Shown: positions 15,663 through 23,977 of the stretch, piece by piece | How the letters are laid out: every line of letters begins with the position of its first letter | How positions within the stretch are numbered: the stretch's first letter is position 1 | NCBI GenBank assembly: GCA_001770415.1 | Contig: MEQX01000004.1 | Location: 1 to 34,422, forward strand | Reading direction: 5' to 3' | Origin: Betaproteobacteria bacterium RIFCSPLOWO2_02_FULL_63_19 | Lineage (GTDB): Bacteria > Pseudomonadota > Gammaproteobacteria > Burkholderiales > SG8-39 | Length of the DNA stretch: 34,422 nucleotides | The notes under the pieces: generated by a model | What the model was told of the DNA's origin: nothing | The model's database searches: none | Seen by the model: the letters and a program-made list of their open reading frames with translations, nothing else | Translations under genes and position numbers: made by a program

Positions 15663-16691
15663 ATGCTTTATCGTGCCATGCGGCCGCTCCTTTTTGGACT
15701 GGATCCGGAACGCGCACACCGTCTCAGCCTCGCCTCCCTCGATACGCTACACCGGCTGGGGCTCGCGCGCCTGGCGCTCGGCGCCGCGCCGAGTCTACCG
15801 GTGCACGCGATGGGCCTGGATTTCCCGAACCCGGTGGGGCTCGCCCCGGGACTGGACAAGAATGGTGAGTACGTGGACGCACTTGCCGCGCTTGGTTTCG
15901 GGTTCATCGAGATCGGCGCCGTCACGCCGCGCCCGCAACCGGGCCACGCGAAACCGAGGCTGTTCCGGCTGCCGCAGGCCGAGGCAATTATCAACCGCAT
16001 GGGCTTCAACAACGCAGGCGTCGATCGGGTCATCGAGAACGTGCGGCGCTCGCGATACCGCGGAATCCTCGGCATCAACATCGGCAAGAACGCCGACACT
16101 CCGGCCGATCACGCGGCCGATGATTACCTCGTCTGCCTGCGCAAGGTCTATCCGGTGGCAAGCTTCGTGACTGCGAATGTGTCCTCCCCCAACACGCCGA
16201 ACCTGCGCAGTCTGCAGGGGAAGGATGAACTTGACGCGCTGCTGCGCGCGATGATGCGCGAGCGCAATGATCTGGTGCAGACACATGGGCGCAGCGTGCC
16301 ACTGGCCGTGAAGATCGCGCCCGATCTGGACGATGAAGCGATCGAATACATCGCCGAGCTCCTGCTTGCGCATCGTGTCGACGCGGTGATCGCGACCAAC
16401 ACCACCACTTCGCGCGAGGGTGTGGCAAACCTTCCGCACGGCCGCGAGCAGGGCGGCCTCTCGGGTGCTCCGCTCCGCGCAAAATCGACCGAGGTGGTGG
16501 CAAAGCTCCAGCGGGCGCTGAAAGGACGTCTGCCCATTATCGGCGTGGGCGGCATCGCGAGCGCCGCGGATGCACGCGAGAAGCTCGATGCGGGCGCCAC
16601 GTTGGTGCAACTCTATACGGCGCTGATCTATCGCGGGCCCGAACTCGTCGGCGACATCGTGCGCGGGCTGGCTGCCTCGGGACGCGCATGA
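15663..16691 (+). CDS. pyrD: Dihydroorotate dehydrogenase (quinone), class 2
   Basis: This encodes 342 residues. The N-terminal membrane-associating extension ([19 protein letters not shown]) marks class 2 enzymes that reduce ubiquinone at the inner membrane. FMN-binding and catalytic motifs include [23 protein letters not shown], and [11 protein letters not shown] with the catalytic Ser175. Later motifs are [20 protein letters not shown] and IIGVGGI. It oxidises dihydroorotate to orotate in pyrimidine synthesis. Its stop overlaps the start of rsxB by ATGA, beginning a four-gene operon. A TAGAAT box only 6 nt upstream may give a leaderless transcript. Confidence 0.95.
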   Translation: MLYRAMRPLLFGLDPERAHRLSLASLDTLHRLGLARLALGAAPSLPVHAMGLDFPNPVGLAPGLDKNGEYVDALAALGFGFIEIGAVTPRPQPGHAKPRLFRLPQAEAIINRMGFNNAGVDRVIENVRRSRYRGILGINIGKNADTPADHAADDYLVCLRKVYPVASFVTANVSSPNTPNLRSLQGKDELDALLRAMMRERNDLVQTHGRSVPLAVKIAPDLDDEAIEYIAELLLAHRVDAVIATNTTTSREGVANLPHGREQGGLSGAPLRAKSTEVVAKLQRALKGRLPIIGVGGIASAADAREKLDAGATLVQLYTALIYRGPELVGDIVRGLAASGRA

Positions 16692-17341
16692 ACACCCCGC
16701 CCGCTCTGCGGATCGACGCATTGCTGCCGCAGACCCAGTGCACCCGATGCGGATTTCGGGACTGCGCCTCCTACGCCGAAGCGCTGGCATCCGGCAAGTC
16801 TGACATCAACCGCTGTCCGCCAGGGGGCGACGCAACCATACACAGGCTTGCCGATCTGCTGGCGCGTGAGTACCGGCCCCTCGATCCGGAGTGCGGTGTC
16901 GAACGGCCACACCACGTCGCATTGATCGACGAGGCGTACTGTATCGGCTGTACGCTGTGCATACAGGCGTGTCCCGTCGATGCGATCATCGGCGCGCCGA
17001 AACAGATGCACACCGTGCTGACCGAGCTGTGTTCAGGCTGCGACTTGTGCGTGGCGCCGTGCCCCGTGGACTGCATCGCGATGCTGCCCGCGACCGGTGA
17101 GCTCGCAATCTGGGACGCCGGGCGCGCCCGCGCGGCACGGCAGCGGTTCGAAGCGCGAAGGGCGCGCCTCGCGGCGGACCGTATCGACCGGGAATCGCGA
17201 CATTCGAAGGAGGCGACGCTTCTGTCCGACTGCGCGCAGCCCGACAAACGTTCGGCGATACAGGCGGCGATCGAGCGCGCCCGGGTGCGCCGTGCGAGCG
17301 CCGAGGAAGCCGCGCATTCCCGCCGACGAGAACGCAGGTGA
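16688..17341 (+). CDS. rsxB: RnfB/RsxB-family iron-sulfur protein
   Basis: This encodes 217 residues. A [4Fe-4S] Fes-type domain has Cys18, Cys21, Cys26 and Cys43 (CTRCGFRDC, then NRCPPGG). Two ferredoxin clusters follow in [12 protein letters not shown] (about residues 86-97) and [12 protein letters not shown] (about 116-127). The C-terminal 85 residues are charged and helical. The N-terminal transmembrane helix of classical RnfB is missing, so this short form is probably cytoplasmic. No other rnf/rsx subunit is visible. It overlaps pyrD by 4 nt and nth by 4 nt. The pairing with nth, itself a [4Fe-4S] enzyme, is conserved in proteobacteria, but the role of this orphan form is not settled. 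Confidence 0.88.
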   Translation: MNTPPALRIDALLPQTQCTRCGFRDCASYAEALASGKSDINRCPPGGDATIHRLADLLAREYRPLDPECGVERPHHVALIDEAYCIGCTLCIQACPVDAIIGAPKQMHTVLTELCSGCDLCVAPCPVDCIAMLPATGELAIWDAGRARAARQRFEARRARLAADRIDRESRHSKEATLLSDCAQPDKRSAIQAAIERARVRRASAEEAAHSRRRERR

Positions 17342-17994
17342 ACGCAAACAAGCGCCGGCAGATCTTTGCGCGTCTTCGCGCGCAGATGCCGGAGCCTCGC
17401 AGCGAGCTCGTCCACCGATCTGCGTTTGAGCTGCTGGTTGCGGTGATCCTTTCGGCCCAGGCCACCGACAAGAGCGTGAACCTCGTGACACCGCGCCTGT
17501 TCGCCGCCGCCGGTACGCCGGCGGCGATGGCAAAGCTGGGCGAGCAGGGCCTGGCTGAGCACATCAAGTCGATAGGCCTGTTCCGCTCCAAGGCGAAACA
17601 CATCATCGCCGCCTGCCGATTGCTCGTAGAGCGTCATGCGGGCGAAGTGCCGCGGGATCGCGAGGCATTGCAGGCCCTGCCGGGGGTCGGCCGCAAGACT
17701 GCCAACGTGATCCTGAATGTGGCTTTCGGCCAGCCGACGATAGCGGTGGACACCCATATCTTCCGCGTGGCCAACCGCACCGGCATTGCCCCGGGCAAGA
17801 ATGTGGACGACGTGGAAGCGAGGCTGCTCAAGTTCGTCCCGGAGGAGTTCCGGCGCCACGCCCATCACTGGCTCATCCTGCACGGTCGGTACGTGTGCAA
17901 AGCGCGCAAACCCGAGTGCCCCGCTTGCCTGATCCGTGACCTGTGCGAGTATCGTGACAAGACACCGGATGACGCGAGACGGAACGCAAACTGA
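17338..17994 (+). CDS. nth: Endonuclease III
   Basis: This encodes 218 residues, close to the usual 211. The helix-hairpin-helix [11 protein letters not shown] holds catalytic Lys120, and [11 protein letters not shown] holds catalytic Asp138, the same numbers as in E. coli. The [4Fe-4S] motif is C-x6-C-x2-C-x5-C in [17 protein letters not shown] near the C-terminus. It is a bifunctional DNA glycosylase/AP lyase removing oxidised pyrimidines. The GTG start at 17338 overlaps the rsxB stop. The gene ends one base into the ATG of the DUF1841 gene (TGATG), so translation is coupled through the operon. Confidence 0.96.
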   Translation: MNANKRRQIFARLRAQMPEPRSELVHRSAFELLVAVILSAQATDKSVNLVTPRLFAAAGTPAAMAKLGEQGLAEHIKSIGLFRSKAKHIIAACRLLVERHAGEVPRDREALQALPGVGRKTANVILNVAFGQPTIAVDTHIFRVANRTGIAPGKNVDDVEARLLKFVPEEFRRHAHHWLILHGRYVCKARKPECPACLIRDLCEYRDKTPDDARRNAN

Positions 17995-18425
17995 TGTTCG
18001 CTCCGAGCCGCGAGCAGGTCAGACAATTCTTCTCCGACGCGTGGGCCAAGTATCGCGCGGGCACGCCGCTGCAGGGCCTCGAAACCATCGCGCTGGACGT
18101 CATCCTTCTGCATCCCGAATACCGTGTGGTGCTCGAGGCTCCCGAGCGCGCGGCAGAGCACGATTACACGCCCGAAATGGGTGAGACCAACCCGTTCCTG
18201 CATATGAGCCTGCACTTGGCCATTGAGGAACAGTTGTCGATCGACCAGCCGCCGGGCATACGCGCGGCATTCGACGAAGTGCTGCGCAAGGCCGACAGCC
18301 GGCACGATGCACTGCATACGGCGCTTGAGTGCTTGGGCGAGATGATGTGGAAGTCGCAGCGCGACGGCACCGCGCCGGACGGGCAAGCCTACCTCGAGTG
18401 CCTCCGGGGCCGACATCGCCCGTGA
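17994..18425 (+). CDS. DUF1841 family protein
   Basis: This encodes 143 residues. It begins [20 protein letters not shown], with a central HPEYRVVLEAPE and ETNPFLHMSLHLAIEEQLSIDQPPGIR, which are hallmarks of DUF1841. The latter segment has several His residues that might bind metal. No signal peptide or transmembrane segment is present. The start overlaps the nth stop by one base. The family is conserved in beta- and gammaproteobacteria next to nth, suggesting a link to DNA repair or Fe-S biology, but no function is established. Confidence 0.85.
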   Translation: MFAPSREQVRQFFSDAWAKYRAGTPLQGLETIALDVILLHPEYRVVLEAPERAAEHDYTPEMGETNPFLHMSLHLAIEEQLSIDQPPGIRAAFDEVLRKADSRHDALHTALECLGEMMWKSQRDGTAPDGQAYLECLRGRHRP

Positions 18426-18568
18426 GGTGACCCGGGCAAGCGCCGAACGTCGACGGGTGCAGGCTGGCACTGCCGGCGTCACCCCCTGAGTTCTGGCCCC
18501 GGTGTACCGGGTAGCTCTGGTGTATTTGGATGCCTCGGGTCCCGGTTGACTGAGTTGTGAGACTGTCA

Positions 18569-18587
18569 GATAATGATAATTATTCTC
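18569..18587 (+). promoter_or_regulatory. Fur box upstream of feoAB
   Basis: GATAATGATAATTATTCTC matches the classic 19-bp Fur consensus at 17 of 19 positions. It lies 33 nt before the feoA ATG, in an AT-rich promoter stretch with a TATAAA-like -10 at 18589-18594. Iron-bound Fur would repress the operon. Confidence 0.88.
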
Positions 18588-18620
18588 GTATAAAAGACCC
18601 TGCTCGAATTGGTGTCATCC

Positions 18621-18869
18621 ATGAAAAAGTCGCACGCCCACACTCTTGATGCGCTGCACCCTGGTGAGACCGGGACCATTCTTGCGTTGCATACCGGCGC
18701 CGAGTTATACCGGCGGCTCGCCGCACTCGGACTGCGCGTAGGCAAGCATGTTCGAATCCTGCGGCGCGGGCGCTTCGCCGGACCATTGCACGTTCGCGTA
18801 GGAACAACGGATCTGATGCTGCGGCCCTCGGATGCATGCTGCATCCAGGTGCAGCGCTCGCACCTCTGA
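18621..18869 (+). CDS. feoA: Ferrous iron transport protein A
   Basis: This encodes 82 residues forming a small SH3-like FeoA protein: LDALHPGETGTILALH, RRLAALGLRVGKHVRILR, and GTTDLMLRPSDACCIQV. FeoA is a cytoplasmic accessory needed for FeoB-mediated Fe(II) uptake. ATG 18621 is used; TTG or GTG codons just upstream (18609, 18612) are possible. It stands directly under a Fur box and 31 nt ahead of feoB. Confidence 0.9.
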   Translation: MKKSHAHTLDALHPGETGTILALHTGAELYRRLAALGLRVGKHVRILRRGRFAGPLHVRVGTTDLMLRPSDACCIQVQRSHL

Positions 18870-18900
18870 GCGGTGCGAACGGCTTCATAGCAGTCCCTCG

Positions 18901-20682
18901 ATGAAGCGTGTCGCTCTGCTCGGTATGCCCAACACGGGCAAATCGACGCTGTTCAATCGCCTGACGGGCGCACACGCAAAGGTCGGTAACTGGCCCGGGC
19001 TGACGGTAGAGCTCTTGAGCGCCAGAATTCTCGTCGGCGGCGACATGGTGCATCTGGTCGATCTGCCCGGCATCTACGACTTGTGCGGCCACTCGGAAGA
19101 CGAGGCCGTTGTCACCGCGTTTCTCACGCAAAACGTACTCGATCTGGCGATCGTCGTGCTCAACGCCTCACAACTGGAACGCCAGATCATTTTGCTGGGC
19201 CAGATCGTGCGTCCGGGATTGCCGGTAATCCTGGTGCTGAACATGGCGGACGAAGCGGCCGCGCTGGGCGTTACCATCGACAGGGACGCGCTGAGTTCAG
19301 ACCTCGGGATACCCGTCTGCCTGATTTCCGCGAAATACGGTCAGGGCGTCGAACAGCTGCATGCGCTCGTCGCCACCGCATTGCGCGAGCTAGCGCCCGC
19401 CGAAGCAGCACCGGCCAACGGGCCGCTTCTTGACGACGGCGCGCTCGATGCCGCGTTGAGGCGCTCGGTGATGGTTCCCGCCCATGCATCGCATGCACTG
19501 ACCGAGAAGATCGACCGCGTCCTTCTGCACCCGTGGGTGGGCCTGCCCATTTTTTTCGCTCTGATGTACCTGTTGTTCCAGGCCGTGTTTTTCGTCGGCA
19601 AGCCGATCCAGGACGCGATGAATTGGGCGCTAACCGCCTTTCGCACCGCAGTACTCGATCCGACGTTTGCCGCGTTGCCTACCGTGGTCGGCGGACTGCT
19701 CCTTGACGGGATCTACAACGGACTGGGAACGGTCGCGAGCTTCGTGCCGCTGATCATCCTGTTCTTCCTTGGCATGGCGATCGTCGAAGATACCGGCTAT
19801 CTGTCGCGCGCGGCATTCCTGATGGACGCACTGATGTCCCGCTTCGGCCTTGACGGTCGCAGCTTCGTGATGATACTCATGGGCTTCGGCTGCAATGTGC
19901 CCGCTCTCATGGGCACTCGCGTCATGCGCTCGCGCGGACTGCGGCTGCTCACGATGCTCGTGATCCCCCTTTCATTGTGCTCGGCCCGGCTGCAGGTGTT
20001 CCTGTTTTTCATCGCCGCCCTGTTTCCTTCCAACATGGGCGCGTTGGTGCTTTTTACTCTTTATGTGGTCAGTATCGCCACCGCGATGCTGACCTCGCAG
20101 TTGTTCAAGCCCCGCTTCGTGAACAATGACCCCTTCGTACTGGAAATTCCGCCCTACCGGTTTCCGACGCTGCGCCAGATGGTGTTCCGCGGATGGCACG
20201 AAGTCGCACATTTCCTGCGCCGCGCAACACGGTTCATCGTTGCCGGAGTAGTACTGGTGTGGTTGTTGACTAACTTTCCGAGCGCGGCGGTGCCCGGGAG
20301 TGCGGATACCTGGGCCGGCCAGATCGGAAACCTGCTCAATCCGGTGCTCGGTCCGCTGGGAATCGATCCGAAGCTGACCATTGCATTGATCTTCGGAGTC
20401 GTCGCCAAGGAGGTAGTCATCGGCGCGCTTGCGGTAATCTACGCGCGCGAAGGCGGCGCGCTGATGAATGCCATCGCCAGTGAAATCGATTGGGTGCAGG
20501 CCTACAGCTTCATGCTGTTCGCGTTGATCTATACGCCTTGCCTTTCCACGATCGCCACGATCCGCAGCGAGGCCAGGAGCGGCCGATTTACCGCACTCGC
20601 CATCATCTGGCCGATCGCGCTTGCGTGGATGATCAGTTTTGCCTTCTACCAGAGCGCGCGGCTGCTAACGGCCGCCACTTAA
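18901..20682 (+). CDS. feoB: Ferrous iron transporter B
   Basis: This encodes 593 residues, shorter than the 773-residue E. coli protein. The N-terminal G domain has G1 GMPNTGKS (8-15), where the usual form is GNPNCGKT, then G3 DLPG (about 54-57) and G4 NMAD (about 113-116). A helical guanine-dissociation-inhibitor-like region follows. The membrane domain contains gate-type motifs GFGCNVPALMGTRVMRSRG and CSARLQVFLFFIAALFP. The C-terminal permease half ends with YTPCLSTIATIRSE. It imports Fe(II) across the inner membrane and is co-transcribed with feoA; no feoC is seen. The start is ATG 18901 because the G1 motif must follow shortly. Confidence 0.94.
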   Translation: MKRVALLGMPNTGKSTLFNRLTGAHAKVGNWPGLTVELLSARILVGGDMVHLVDLPGIYDLCGHSEDEAVVTAFLTQNVLDLAIVVLNASQLERQIILLGQIVRPGLPVILVLNMADEAAALGVTIDRDALSSDLGIPVCLISAKYGQGVEQLHALVATALRELAPAEAAPANGPLLDDGALDAALRRSVMVPAHASHALTEKIDRVLLHPWVGLPIFFALMYLLFQAVFFVGKPIQDAMNWALTAFRTAVLDPTFAALPTVVGGLLLDGIYNGLGTVASFVPLIILFFLGMAIVEDTGYLSRAAFLMDALMSRFGLDGRSFVMILMGFGCNVPALMGTRVMRSRGLRLLTMLVIPLSLCSARLQVFLFFIAALFPSNMGALVLFTLYVVSIATAMLTSQLFKPRFVNNDPFVLEIPPYRFPTLRQMVFRGWHEVAHFLRRATRFIVAGVVLVWLLTNFPSAAVPGSADTWAGQIGNLLNPVLGPLGIDPKLTIALIFGVVAKEVVIGALAVIYAREGGALMNAIASEIDWVQAYSFMLFALIYTPCLSTIATIRSEARSGRFTALAIIWPIALAWMISFAFYQSARLLTAAT

Positions 20683-20775
20683 CGTCTGCGCGCGAATCCC
20701 TGCGGGACGGGACAATCCGCGCTCGGATGCGACGCTGCCCTTTGCCGGCTGCCCCTCACCGGCTCTTGCCGCCGG

Positions 20776-21102
20776 TCAACGTTTCACGCCGAGAGAACCG
20801 TTCTGGCGGGAGAAATAAGCAGCCAGGTCCTGCATCTCCTGCCGCGACAGATTGGCGGCCTGGCTCCCCATGATCGCGTCCTTGCGGGCGCCGGACTGAT
20901 AATCCCGCAACGTCTTGTACAGGTAGTCCTCATGCTGCCCGGCGATGCGCGGATATTCCGGTTGCAGCGGCTTATTTCCGTCGGCACCGTGGCAAGCTGC
21001 GCAGACCTGTTTGGCTTTTTCCGCGCCCTTGTCAGCATTTCCGGAAGCAGTTGCGACGGATGCAAATGCACCTAGGACCAGCAATGTTATTGACTGCCTC
21101 AT
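20776..21102 (-). CDS. Monohaem c-type cytochrome (class I)
   Basis: This encodes 108 residues. An N-terminal signal peptide is visible (MRQSITLLVLGAFASVATAS), so the protein is periplasmic. The single haem site is CAACHG (starting near residue 34), and a probable Met ligand lies in DAIMGSQA. The C-terminal helix LSRQEMQDLAAYFS is typical of cytochrome c553/c4-like domains. ATG 21102 is supported by GAGG about 6 nt upstream. It lies 10 nt after another monohaem cytochrome in the same operon. The pair likely shuttles electrons between quinol oxidation and terminal reductases or oxidases; the partner is not in view. Confidence 0.9.
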   Translation of the reverse strand: MRQSITLLVLGAFASVATASGNADKGAEKAKQVCAACHGADGNKPLQPEYPRIAGQHEDYLYKTLRDYQSGARKDAIMGSQAANLSRQEMQDLAAYFSRQNGSLGVKR

Positions 21103-21112
21103 ATGTGCCTCT

Positions 21113-21454
21113 TCACTTGGCACCGCTGGCGTTGCCGTAATACGCGGCAAGGTCCTCAATGTCCGCATCGCTCAGCCCGCGCGCGATCCCGGTCATGCTC
21201 GGGTGATTGCGCGCGCCGTCCTTGTAGGCCTGCAAAGCCTTGACGATGTACGGTGCCGACTGCCCCGCGATCTTGGGCACGTGATACACGTCCGGATAGG
21301 CCGTGCGGTAATAGGGGATGCCGTGGCAGCCGATACACATCGACACCTTGCTCTTGGCGGCCTCTGCGCTGCCCGCGGCATTCGCCGGCAGCCAGAAAGC
21401 GAACCCAAGGCCCACGGTGATCACCACAGCCGCCCGCTTCATGGAAACGTTCAT
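21113..21454 (-). CDS. Monohaem c-type cytochrome (c553/c4-like)
   Basis: This encodes 113 residues. A signal peptide (MKRAAVVITVGLGFAFWLPANAA) follows a short MNVS extension. The haem motif is CIGCHG, with PKIAGQSAPYIVKALQAYKDG and a Met ligand candidate in HPSMTGIA. The end is LSDADIEDLAAYYG. It is the first gene of a two-cytochrome leftward operon, divergent from a MoxR/VWA pair. Each protein has half the length of a dihaem cytochrome c4, so together they might act as a split c4-like pair; this is inference. Confidence 0.9.
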   Translation of the reverse strand: MNVSMKRAAVVITVGLGFAFWLPANAAGSAEAAKSKVSMCIGCHGIPYYRTAYPDVYHVPKIAGQSAPYIVKALQAYKDGARNHPSMTGIARGLSDADIEDLAAYYGNASGAK

Positions 21455-21812
21455 TGCATATTCTCGCGGTGGCGCGGCCCGGGCCGCCTTGGAAAAGGTG
21501 GGGAATTCTAGCGAACCCCGCAGAACCGGTCAAAGCATAGTAGGGCTGCCTGTGCGCCGAAAGTACCGGAATTTCATACTTCCGCGCCGCCGCAAGCACA
21601 TCGCACGTACAAACGCACGTATAATTTCAAGCATTCTCCTACTCCTGCGCGGCGGCAGCCAAGCTGTGCAGGTTCGAACCGGCGGGATCATCCCCACCGC
21701 TGAACCGGTCCCGATCCGAGGGGCTGCTTCGGATATGCCGAAACCGGTCGTTCCGCCGGAGCGCACGAGGGGGCGTATTCCCTCATAAATGTGGCAGCCG
21801 TCAAGGACTCAT
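21455..21812. other. Divergent intergenic region between the cytochrome and MoxR operons
   Basis: This 358-bp stretch has no convincing gene. It holds a tandem direct repeat CGCACGTA (21602-21609 and 21614-21621) with a 12-bp period, overlapping a TATAAT hexamer (21620-21625) that could be a rightward -10. No good -35 is seen. A GGTTCGAACC sequence near 21670 is not part of a tRNA. Confidence 0.4.
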
Positions 21813-22655
21813 ATGCGATTTAAAGGATCCGATACATACGTCGCTACCGACGACCTGATGCTCGCGGTGAACGCGGCGATCACGCTTCAGCGCCCTTTGC
21901 TGATCAAGGGTGAGCCGGGCACTGGAAAAACCAAACTCGCCGAAGAGGTGGCAGGCGCGCTCGGGCTGCCGCTTCTTGAATGGCACATCAAGTCAACCAC
22001 CAAGGCGCAGCAGGGCCTTTATGAATACGATGCCGTGAGCCGCCTGCGCGACTCGCAACTTGGCGATCAACGCGTGCATGACATAGCGAACTACATCGTG
22101 CGCGGAATGCTCTGGCAGGCGTTCACCGCCGACTCGCCGGTCGTGCTCCTGATCGATGAAGTCGACAAGGCCGACATCGAGTTCCCGAACGACCTGCTGC
22201 GCGAACTCGACCGCATGGAATTCTTCGTCTACGAGACGCGCGAACTCGTTCGTGCCAGGCACCGGCCCATCGTATTCATCACCAGCAACAACGAAAAAGA
22301 GCTCCCCGACGCGTTTTTGCGCCGTTGCTTCTTCCACTACATCCGCTTCCCCGACAAGGACACCATGGAGCGCATCGTCGACGTGCACTTTCCGGGAATC
22401 AAGAAGATGCTTCTGCGGGAGGCGCTGGAGGTATTTTTCGAGGTGCGTGAGGTCCCTGGACTGAAGAAGAAGCCCTCCACCTCGGAACTGCTCGATTGGC
22501 TCAAGCTGCTGCTCGCCGAGGATATTTCGCCCGAGACGTTGCGCAGCAAGGACAGAAAGACCATCGTCCCGCCGCTGCATGGTGCGCTGCTCAAGAACGA
22601 GCAGGATGTGCACCTGTTCGAACGGCTGGTCTTCATGGCGCGCCACAACCGCTAA
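21813..22655 (+). CDS. MoxR-family AAA+ ATPase (CoxD-like)
   Basis: This encodes 280 residues. Walker A is GEPGTGKTKLA (about residues 33-43), Walker B is VVLLIDEVDKAD (about 111-122), and sensor 1 is FITSNNEKELPDAFLRRC with an Arg-finger region. The long insertion around EWHIKSTTKAQQGLYEYDAV is typical of MoxR ATPases paired with CoxE-like VWA proteins. ATG 21813 is chosen because AAGGA lies 5 nt upstream; an ATG at 21789 lacks this. The VWA partner follows 94 nt downstream. Such pairs assist assembly or metal-cofactor maturation of partner complexes, but the client is unknown here. Confidence 0.9.
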   Translation: MRFKGSDTYVATDDLMLAVNAAITLQRPLLIKGEPGTGKTKLAEEVAGALGLPLLEWHIKSTTKAQQGLYEYDAVSRLRDSQLGDQRVHDIANYIVRGMLWQAFTADSPVVLLIDEVDKADIEFPNDLLRELDRMEFFVYETRELVRARHRPIVFITSNNEKELPDAFLRRCFFHYIRFPDKDTMERIVDVHFPGIKKMLLREALEVFFEVREVPGLKKKPSTSELLDWLKLLLAEDISPETLRSKDRKTIVPPLHGALLKNEQDVHLFERLVFMARHNR

Positions 22656-22749
22656 TGCCAACGGCGCTTGATATGGGCCGCACAATCAACGCGCCCCTGG
22701 GCAGCACTGTTCTGCCGCGCGTGATAGTTCCTGCCATCCCGACCTGACC

Positions 22750-23934
22750 ATGCTCGCCGGTTTCTTCCTCAAGCTCAAGGAGGCCAGGATTCCGGTCTCA
22801 ATCAAGGAATACCTGACCCTGATCGAAGGCATGCAGGAACACGTGATATCGCCTTCGATCGATGAGTTTTATTACCTCGCCCGTACGACGTTGGTGAAGG
22901 ACGAGTCGAATTTCGACAAGTTCGACCGCGCCTTCGGCGAATTCTTCAAGGGCGTCGAGGCCGTCGCCGGCGCCGAGCTCGACCTGCCGCTCGAATGGCT
23001 GCGCAAACAGGCCGAGCTCAATCTCAGCCCAGAGGAAAAGGCCAGGATCGAAGCGCTGGGCGGGTGGGAAAAGCTGATGGAAGAACTCAAGAAGCGTCTT
23101 GAGGAACAAAAGGAACGCCACCAGGGCGGCAGCAAGTGGATAGGCACGGCCGGCACGTCGCCCTTCGGCGCGTATGGCTACAACCCGGAAGGCGTGCGCA
23201 TCGGGCAGGACAAGTCACGCAATCGCAGAGCAGTGAAGGTGTGGGACCAGCGCGAGTATCGCAACCTGGACGGTTCGGTGGAACTCGGGATACGCAACAT
23301 CAAGGTTGCGCTGCGCCGGCTGCGCAAGTTCGCGCGTGACGGTGCGCCTGACGAACTGGACCTGGACACTACCATCGACAAGACCGCGCGAAACGCCGGC
23401 TACCTCGATCTTCACATGCGCCCGGAGCGGCACAATGCGGTCAAAGTGCTGCTGTTCCTCGACATCGGCGGCTCGATGGACGACCACATCAAGTTGTGCG
23501 AAGAACTGTTTTCCGCGGCGAAAACCGAATTCAAGCACCTGGAGTACTTCTACTTTCACAACTGCCTGTATGACTTCGTGTGGAAGGACAACCGCCGCCG
23601 TCATGCCGAACGCATCAATACCTGGGACATTCTGCACAAATACGGGAACGACTATAAGCTGATATTCGTCGGCGATGCGACCATGAGCCCCTACGAGATC
23701 CTGCATCCGGGCGGCTCGATCGAGTACATGAACGAAGAGGCGGGCGCCGTCTGGATGAAGCGCATGCTCAACGTCTACAACAAGGCGGTCTGGCTGAATC
23801 CGGAGCCGGAGGAAATCTGGACCTACCGGCAGTCGATCGGAATCATTCGCGAACTGATGGGCGCTCGAATGTACCCCACCAGCATAGAAGGGCTGGAACG
23901 CGCCATGCGTTACCTTTCGCAGGGCGGCAAGTAG
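22750..23934 (+). CDS. CoxE-like VWA domain protein
   Basis: This encodes 394 residues. The N-terminal helical part (MLAGFFLKLKEARIPVSIKEYL) is characteristic of the family. It is followed by a charged coiled stretch (about residues 95-125) and YRNLDGSVELGIRNIKVALR. The VWA core has MIDAS DIGGSMDD (about 238-245); the second motif residue is Gly instead of Ser. The rest of the domain includes FYFHNCLYDFVW and KLIFVGDATMSPYEI. It is cytosolic with no signal peptide. It works with the upstream MoxR ATPase as a binary module, as in CoxD/CoxE of CO dehydrogenase maturation. No CO-dehydrogenase genes are visible, so the client is unknown. Confidence 0.9.
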   Translation: MLAGFFLKLKEARIPVSIKEYLTLIEGMQEHVISPSIDEFYYLARTTLVKDESNFDKFDRAFGEFFKGVEAVAGAELDLPLEWLRKQAELNLSPEEKARIEALGGWEKLMEELKKRLEEQKERHQGGSKWIGTAGTSPFGAYGYNPEGVRIGQDKSRNRRAVKVWDQREYRNLDGSVELGIRNIKVALRRLRKFARDGAPDELDLDTTIDKTARNAGYLDLHMRPERHNAVKVLLFLDIGGSMDDHIKLCEELFSAAKTEFKHLEYFYFHNCLYDFVWKDNRRRHAERINTWDILHKYGNDYKLIFVGDATMSPYEILHPGGSIEYMNEEAGAVWMKRMLNVYNKAVWLNPEPEEIWTYRQSIGIIRELMGARMYPTSIEGLERAMRYLSQGGK

Positions 23935-23977
23935 GCCGGTAACCCTTTGCCGGCGCGACCTCGGGCGGCGCGATCGG

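Noticed and set aside
16771-17883. 370-codon minus-strand frame opposite rsxB-nth
   Set aside because: It is the shadow of well-identified Fe-S and DNA-repair genes and lacks any family signature.
21660-21720. GGTTCGAACC resembling a tRNA T-loop
   Set aside because: The flanking bases do not form a T-stem on either strand, and no acceptor, D or anticodon arms can be folded around it.
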